64,000 nucleotides of DNA from Flaveria trinervia (Eukaryota > Streptophyta > Magnoliopsida > Asterales > Asteraceae): the NCBI GenBank assembly GCA_025506515.1, contig CM046443.1, positions 41,219,331 to 41,283,330 of the forward strand. The letters run 5' to 3'. A model generated the notes under the pieces. It ran no database searches. It saw only the letters and a list, made by a program, of their open reading frames with translations, and was not told the origin of the DNA. Numbering within the stretch: position 1 is the first letter of the stretch; every line of letters starts with the position of its first letter. The position numbers were made by a program, and so were the translations under genes. Positions 58,955 to 64,000 of this stretch are shown piece after piece.

Positions 58955-61900
58955 TCATCTCATCTTATGTGCAGGGACATCCATATGACAAGAATAATAA
59001 TGTTTGGATTGTGGATAGTGGATGCTCCAGGCACATGACAGGGAACAAATCTCTCCTTCTACAATTTCAGCATTATGATGGAGGTCCTGTCCAGTTTGGA
59101 GGTGAGGCTGGAGGATATATTTCTAGCAGAGGAAGTACATCCAATGGAAAATTAAAAGTTGTCAAAGTTAACTTTGTCAAACAGCTTGAACACAATCTGT
59201 TAAGTGTTTCTCAGTTTTGTGATCAAAAGCATCAATGCTCTTCACAAAACATGAGTGCATTATTCTCAAACCCGGGATGACAATTCCTCCAGAATTGGTG
59301 CTTCTTAGATCTCCCAGGAAAGGGGATATGTACAAGCTTGATATGAACAATGCTTCCCCAACGGATGAAGTGTCATGCTTTCTTTCCAAAGCTGATAGTG
59401 ATGAGTCAACACTATGGCATAAACGAATGTGTCATGTAAATTTTACGACAATGAATAAATTGGCTAAAAATAACTTGGTACATGATTTGCCTAAAAAGGA
59501 ATTTTTCTACAAAGATAACTGTGTTGCATGCCTGAAAGGGAAGCAACACAAGGCATCTTATAAATCCAAAGGTGTTACCTCTATCACCACTCCATTACAC
59601 TTATTGCACATGGATCTATTTGGTCCTACAAGTATAATGAGCATTGGAAGGAAATCATACTGCCTTGTGATAGTTGATGATTTTACAAGATTTACATGGG
59701 TATTCTATGATCAAAAGATGAAACTACTGAAACATTAAAATCTTTTATTCTTAAGATAGAAAATCAAATTGATCATAAGTTTATAATAATTAGAAGTGAT
59801 CATGGGACTAAGTTTATGAACCTCATTCTTGACTCATTTTGTAACTCAAAAGGGATTGCTAGACAATATAGTGCTCCCAGAACTCCTCAACAAAATGGTG
59901 TTGTTGAGAAGAGGAACATGACACTTATTGAGGCTGCTCAAACTATGTTAGCTGATTCAAAGCTGCTCTTACATTCCGGGCAGAGGTAGTTAGCATTTCA
60001 TGCTATGTGTAGAACAGGGTTCTTGTAGTAAAGCACATGGAAAAACCCCTTATGAGTTATGGAACAAAAGGCCACTGTTCATTGGCTTTCTAAGGTCCTT
60101 TGGCAGCAGGTACACCATACTTAACACAAAAGATAATTTGGCAAAATTTGCTGAAAAGTCGGATGATGCTATCTTTGTTGGATACTCCTCTAGCTCTAAA
60201 GCTTATAGAGTTTATAACATCAAAAATCAACAATTTGAGAAATCATCCAACATTGTTGTCAATGAGCACACTCCTTGTGTTAGGAGGAATGGCCCTGATC
60301 ATATTTTTGATTTAGAATTGTTTCCAAACTATTCTAAACCATCTTGTGAGAATGTTTCAGCTGGAACAGGTGCTCAAAGTGATTCTGATGCTGACCAATT
60401 GTTTGAGCTACCCAGACCTCTTCCCAGTTCTCCAAGAGCTGCAACAAATCAAGCTCCCACTATTGGCAGATCTGATTGTATAACCATTTGAAGGGATAGT
60501 GGAGCTTCAACCAATGATTCACTTGTTAACCCTCAAGTTTCATCAGGTGACACTATACAACACCAAGCTGATGGAAATAGCATCTTGAAGGAACAAGCAA
60601 TTGTTAATGCTGCTGCACAGCAACAGATGATGATGTTTCTCATTCATTCAATCAGTCCCCATTGAATGAGTTTGAAACAACAAATAGACAAAGTATTCTA
60701 GCTCCTGAGCAAAATATGTCCAATCCGGATTTATCTTTGCAACTGGAAGTGATTCCTAGACTAAGGATTCAAAACACTCATCCAGCTGAAAACATCATAG
60801 GGGATGTATCTGAAGGTGTGAGAACAAGAGGACGGACTCATCATGGGAATGTCTGCCTGACTCATGCTTTTTATCTCATATGGAACCCAAAAAGGTAGAA
60901 GATGCCTTGAAAGATAGTAGCTGGGTCGAATCGATGCAAGAGGAGTTGCTTCAATTCAAGAGATAAAAGGTTTGGAACCTATGTCTGCTACCATCTGGTC
61001 AAGTACCTATAGGCACAAAATGGGTTTTCGGAAATAAGAGAGATGTAGAGGCTTGATTATCAAGAACAAGGCAAGACTGGTGGTTCAAGGATACACCCAA
61101 GAGGAGGGAATCGGTTATACTATTGTCTTTGCACATGTTGCAAGACTTGAGGCAGTTAGGCTGCATCCAAGAACTTCACTGTCTACCAACTTGATGTCAA
61201 GTGTGCTTTCTATATGGGGATATAGATAGGGAAGTCTATGTGTGCCGGTCTCTAGGATTCGAAGACCCGTAGCACCCCAACTACATGTGCAAATTGGATA
61301 AAGCTCTATATGGGCTGCAGCAAGCACCTAGGCTATGGTATGACGCTTTGTCTTAGTTTCTCCTGAAGAATGGTTACACTAAAGGTACCATTGATAAGAA
61401 TATTTTCATAAGGAAGTCTGGAAAGGACGTCTTGCTCGTTCAAGTCTATGTTGATGACATCATATTTGGTTCCTCAAATGACCAAATGTGTAAAGACTTT
61501 GAAGGCATCATCAAGAAGAAGTTTGAGATGAGTTCCATGGGAAAAATGGATTTTTTCCTTGGATTCAGGTGAAGAAACTAAAGGAAGGGTTTTTTATCAA
61601 TCAATCCAAGTATATCAATGACATCTTAGAAATATTTGACATGAAAGATGTAAGGTAGCCAAGACACCCATACCCAGAAACTATAATCTCTATCCTGACT
61701 CTGAGGGGGAGGATACTAATCAACATCAGTATAGGGCAATTATGGTTCTTTGATGTATCTGACAGCAAGTAGACCTGATATCATGTTTGCAACTTGAATT
61801 TGTGTAAGATATCAGGTTGCTCCAAAGGTGTCTCACCTTGCTACTCCCAAGAGGATCCCTAGATACCTTAAAGGAGCACCTAAATTAGGTCTCTAGTATC

Positions 61901-62386
61901 CAAGGAATAGTAATTTCAATCTCTTTGGCTACTCTGACAGTGACTATGGTGGCTGCAACATTGACAAGAAATCAACATCAGGTGGATGTCAATTTTATGG
62001 TGGAAGGATCATCTCATGGCAATGCAAGAAACAATCATGCGTCTCTACATCAACTATTGAAGCTGAATACATTGCTGCTGCAGGTTGTTGTGCTCAGCTG
62101 CTATTGATTCAGAATCAGATGCTAGACTATGGATTCAGTTTTATGAGCACTCCTATCCACATTGACAACAACAATGCTATCTCCATCACTAAAAATCCTG
62201 TAAAGCACTCCAAGACAAAGCATATTGATATCAGGTATTATTTCATTATATATTCATGAGAAAAATCTAATTAAGCTAATCAAAGTTGATTCAAATAAAC
62301 AATATGTTGACTTGTTCACCAAAGCTTTTGATAAACAGAGATTTAAGTATCTCATTACAGCCATTGGGATGATAATCATTAAATAG
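58955..62386 (+). pseudogene. pol: Copia-F pol, broken, RT catalytic box still YVDD
   Basis: Protease Asp-Ser-Gly is at 59014-59022. The integrase zinc region (LWHKRMCHVNF, CVACLKGKQHK) is at 59400-59560 and the core at 59600-59990, with shifts near 59235, 59710 and 59970. A linker covers 60280-60700. RT (60890-61570) is interrupted by stops and indels, but YVDD at 61447-61458 is intact, the only one in this window. RNase H covers about 61680-62250, with several single-base losses. Stop at 62384-62386. Confidence 0.92.
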
Positions 62387-62971
62387 TCTACCTCTTTTGA
62401 AAATCCTTTTAATATGTAATGTCTTATGTCAATACAATCTAAGCCTTGTTACAAAAGGTCTTTCTCTGAAATTCTCACCAAGTATAAATTCTTCTGAAGA
62501 GGAATTTACTCTCGGAAAAGATTTTAGTTTCAAAAGAAGCGATTGATTACATATCAGATCTACTTCCAAAGCTTATAAAACTATCCATTCGGAAAGTAAT
62601 CTTTACTCTCGGAAATAGAACTTTACCTTCGGAAGAAAGAATTGTCTCGGAAGACAAATTACATTCAGAAATACATCATACTCGGAAGAAAGACTTATTG
62701 TGTAACGGAAATCTTTTGGGCCCCACTCTGTAAAAAGTAAAGATTTTGTTAATTATGTCGGATTATTTAAATAAACAAAACCTTACCGCCTCTATCACAT
62801 CACCAACTAAAACATCACATCACCTTATCCTACCCCCATAAACCACCATTTCACCCTTTTTAAATAATCCCAACTACTCACTTTCATCTTCTTACCAAAT
62901 TTTACTCCCTAAAAGCTTTCTTCATCTTCAATTTACCCTAGTCCAAACTCATATACCTTCAACTTTCTCAA
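62387..62971 (+). promoter_or_regulatory. Copia-F spacer between pol and ORF2, candidate internal promoter
   Basis: A CTCGGAAG/CTTCGGAAG cluster lies at 62500-62695, then GGGCCCCAC and TGTAAAAAG (about 62718-62738), TTACCGCC, and TTTTAAATAAT near 62857, about 110 bp before the ORF2 ATG. Order and spacing match Copia-C. Confidence 0.6.
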
Positions 62972-64000
62972 ATGGCACTTAACCCTCAGCAAAATCAAGT
63001 AGAATTTCTTGATTCTTTAAGAGATGATGCCTTTTGATGACTCTGAAAGAGACATCATTAAGCAAGGAAACCAGGGTGCCAAGAAACCACATCTAGTGGT
63101 GTGGATGAACATACTAGGTATGTTACCTCATCTCCCTATGATTTTTCAAAAGAAGATGAGGGGAGACTGCAACTCACCATTAAAGACCTACTTTCTAAAG
63201 TCTCAAACCTTGAATCTAATGTTAGGACTTTAGAGGATAGGTCTGCCACTCAGCAACTTGAGATTGAAAACCTCAAGGTCAAACTAGTTGAGAAACAGAT
63301 TGAGAGGTCTGTTAGGCATGTACCAATTCAGGTCTCATTGACATCTTCCTCTAGCTCATCAACCTCTCAAGATGATGCTACCAAAAAGGGGGAGAGTGTT
63401 CAGAGACAAACCCAAAGACAAGAGGAACCATAGAGTCAAGCTCTCATTTCCTTAAGTTCAAGATACCCCATGCATCAAGCTTCAATTTTTCCCGAGCCTC
63501 CTTCTGTCATGATTTAAATGGATCAAAGGATGCTCCAAGATCTTAACAGATTCTTAACAAGTTCCTGATATAATCTCTCATTGAACAACCAAGTCCTGAT
63601 TTGTCTATGATTTACTTTGGAGCTCAAGAGCTTCAGAGGTTGAATGCGCCTTCTACTACTATTGAGGAAATTGGTCAACCTAAGGTTCAAGTGGAACCCG
63701 GGATTCATTTTAACGGGGAAACAAGGACTGATGGCCTAGCAACTAAAATGGTTGGGACAGAAAGTGCATTCTCACAGACTTCCAAAGCACAAATCAAAGC
63801 CTCGAAAGAACAACTTCAATCTTCCGAAGATGAGATTGCAGCTGCCAAAGGACTATACTCTTTATCCAATGATCTAATAATCACAGATGCAATCTTAGAA
63901 CTTTCATCTAAGGTTAATAAGGAGGATCTTCTCACCCAAATCCTAGCATAATCATCATCATTGACTCAAGCTCCCATTATCACTACTCAAACTGAACCTT
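62972..64000 (+). pseudogene. Copia-F ORF2, start and middle, with large internal deletion
   Basis: ATG 62972 gives MALNPQQNQVEFLDS, but at about 63026 it jumps to FDDSERDII, which in Copia-C lies about 1.35 kb further on. The N-terminal domain is therefore gone. Downstream are the coiled coil (SNLESNVRTLEDRSATQQL, 63190-63260), SSSSSTSQDDATKKG, and the Ser/Glu block to 63951 (63601 onward is open for 117 codons). It runs off the window. Confidence 0.82.

Larger units (their letters stand above)
55387..64000 (+). mobile_element. Copia-F: Ty1/copia element of the Copia-C family, 3' end outside window
   Basis: 5' LTR 55387-56243, PBS, gag, pol, spacer and the start of ORF2, which runs off the window. 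Sequence is collinear and close to Copia-C. It is inserted in LTR fragment G. It has many indels and stops, and a large deletion in ORF2. Confidence 0.94.

Noticed and set aside
1..64000. Host protein-coding or tRNA/rRNA genes
   Set aside because: Every long coding stretch matches retroelement domains, and I saw no recognisable tRNA or rRNA sequence.

Overview
This window looks like plant nuclear DNA from a repeat-rich intergenic region. I find no intact host gene and no RNA gene. Almost every base can be assigned to nested LTR retrotransposons. The layout (plant-type Ty1/copia elements with a large extra ORF after pol, Tekay-like Ty3/gypsy, primer sites matching plant initiator Met tRNA, AT-rich and CpG-depleted) indicates a eudicot. 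Asteraceae is my guess, from general familiarity with such polyproteins, and is low confidence. All ORFs are damaged, so this is a fossil bed.

Layout. Copia-A (+, enters from the left edge, to about 11953) has gag, pol, a long ORF2 and a 3' LTR. A solo LTR of another family (S1, 9830-10768) sits in its ORF2. Copia-A lies inside Copia-B (-, about 11954-32137), which is split again by Copia-C (+, 14760-27368) and by solo LTR S2 (28526-29407). Copia-C is the only copia element here with both LTRs. Near 32137 the 5'-truncated Copia-B abuts 5'-truncated Copia-D (+, about 32138-54779) with no LTR between them. The gag of Copia-D is split by Gypsy-E (-, 34064-43323, perfect GAAGT target duplication). 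The 5' LTR of Gypsy-E is split by solo LTR S3 (42087-42949, perfect CAAAC duplication). Next come a Gypsy-E-type LTR fragment (G, about 54780-55386) and Copia-F (+, 55387 to beyond the right edge).

How the parts work together. The copia elements resemble Sireviruses: gag with two or more zinc knuckles and a coiled coil, pol in the order protease-integrase-RT-RNase H, then a downstream ORF2 (about 1,250-1,400 codons in C and D) ending at an AGGGG(G)AG polypurine tract. A, B, C, F, S2 and S3 carry many copies of the 9-mer CTTCCGAAG (or its complement CTTCGGAAG) in the U3 of the LTR and again between pol and ORF2. Copia-D has CCGCAT/ATGCGG motifs in the same two places, including eight hairpins at a 43-bp period. 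In A, C and F a TATA-like box lies 110-117 bp before the ORF2 ATG. This suggests that ORF2 has its own internal promoter, built with the same iterated motif as the LTR promoter. ORF2 shows no obvious membrane segment, so 'envelope-like' is doubtful. The most interesting hypothesis is that ORF2 is a regulatory or anti-silencing protein matched to its family's iterated CpG motif.
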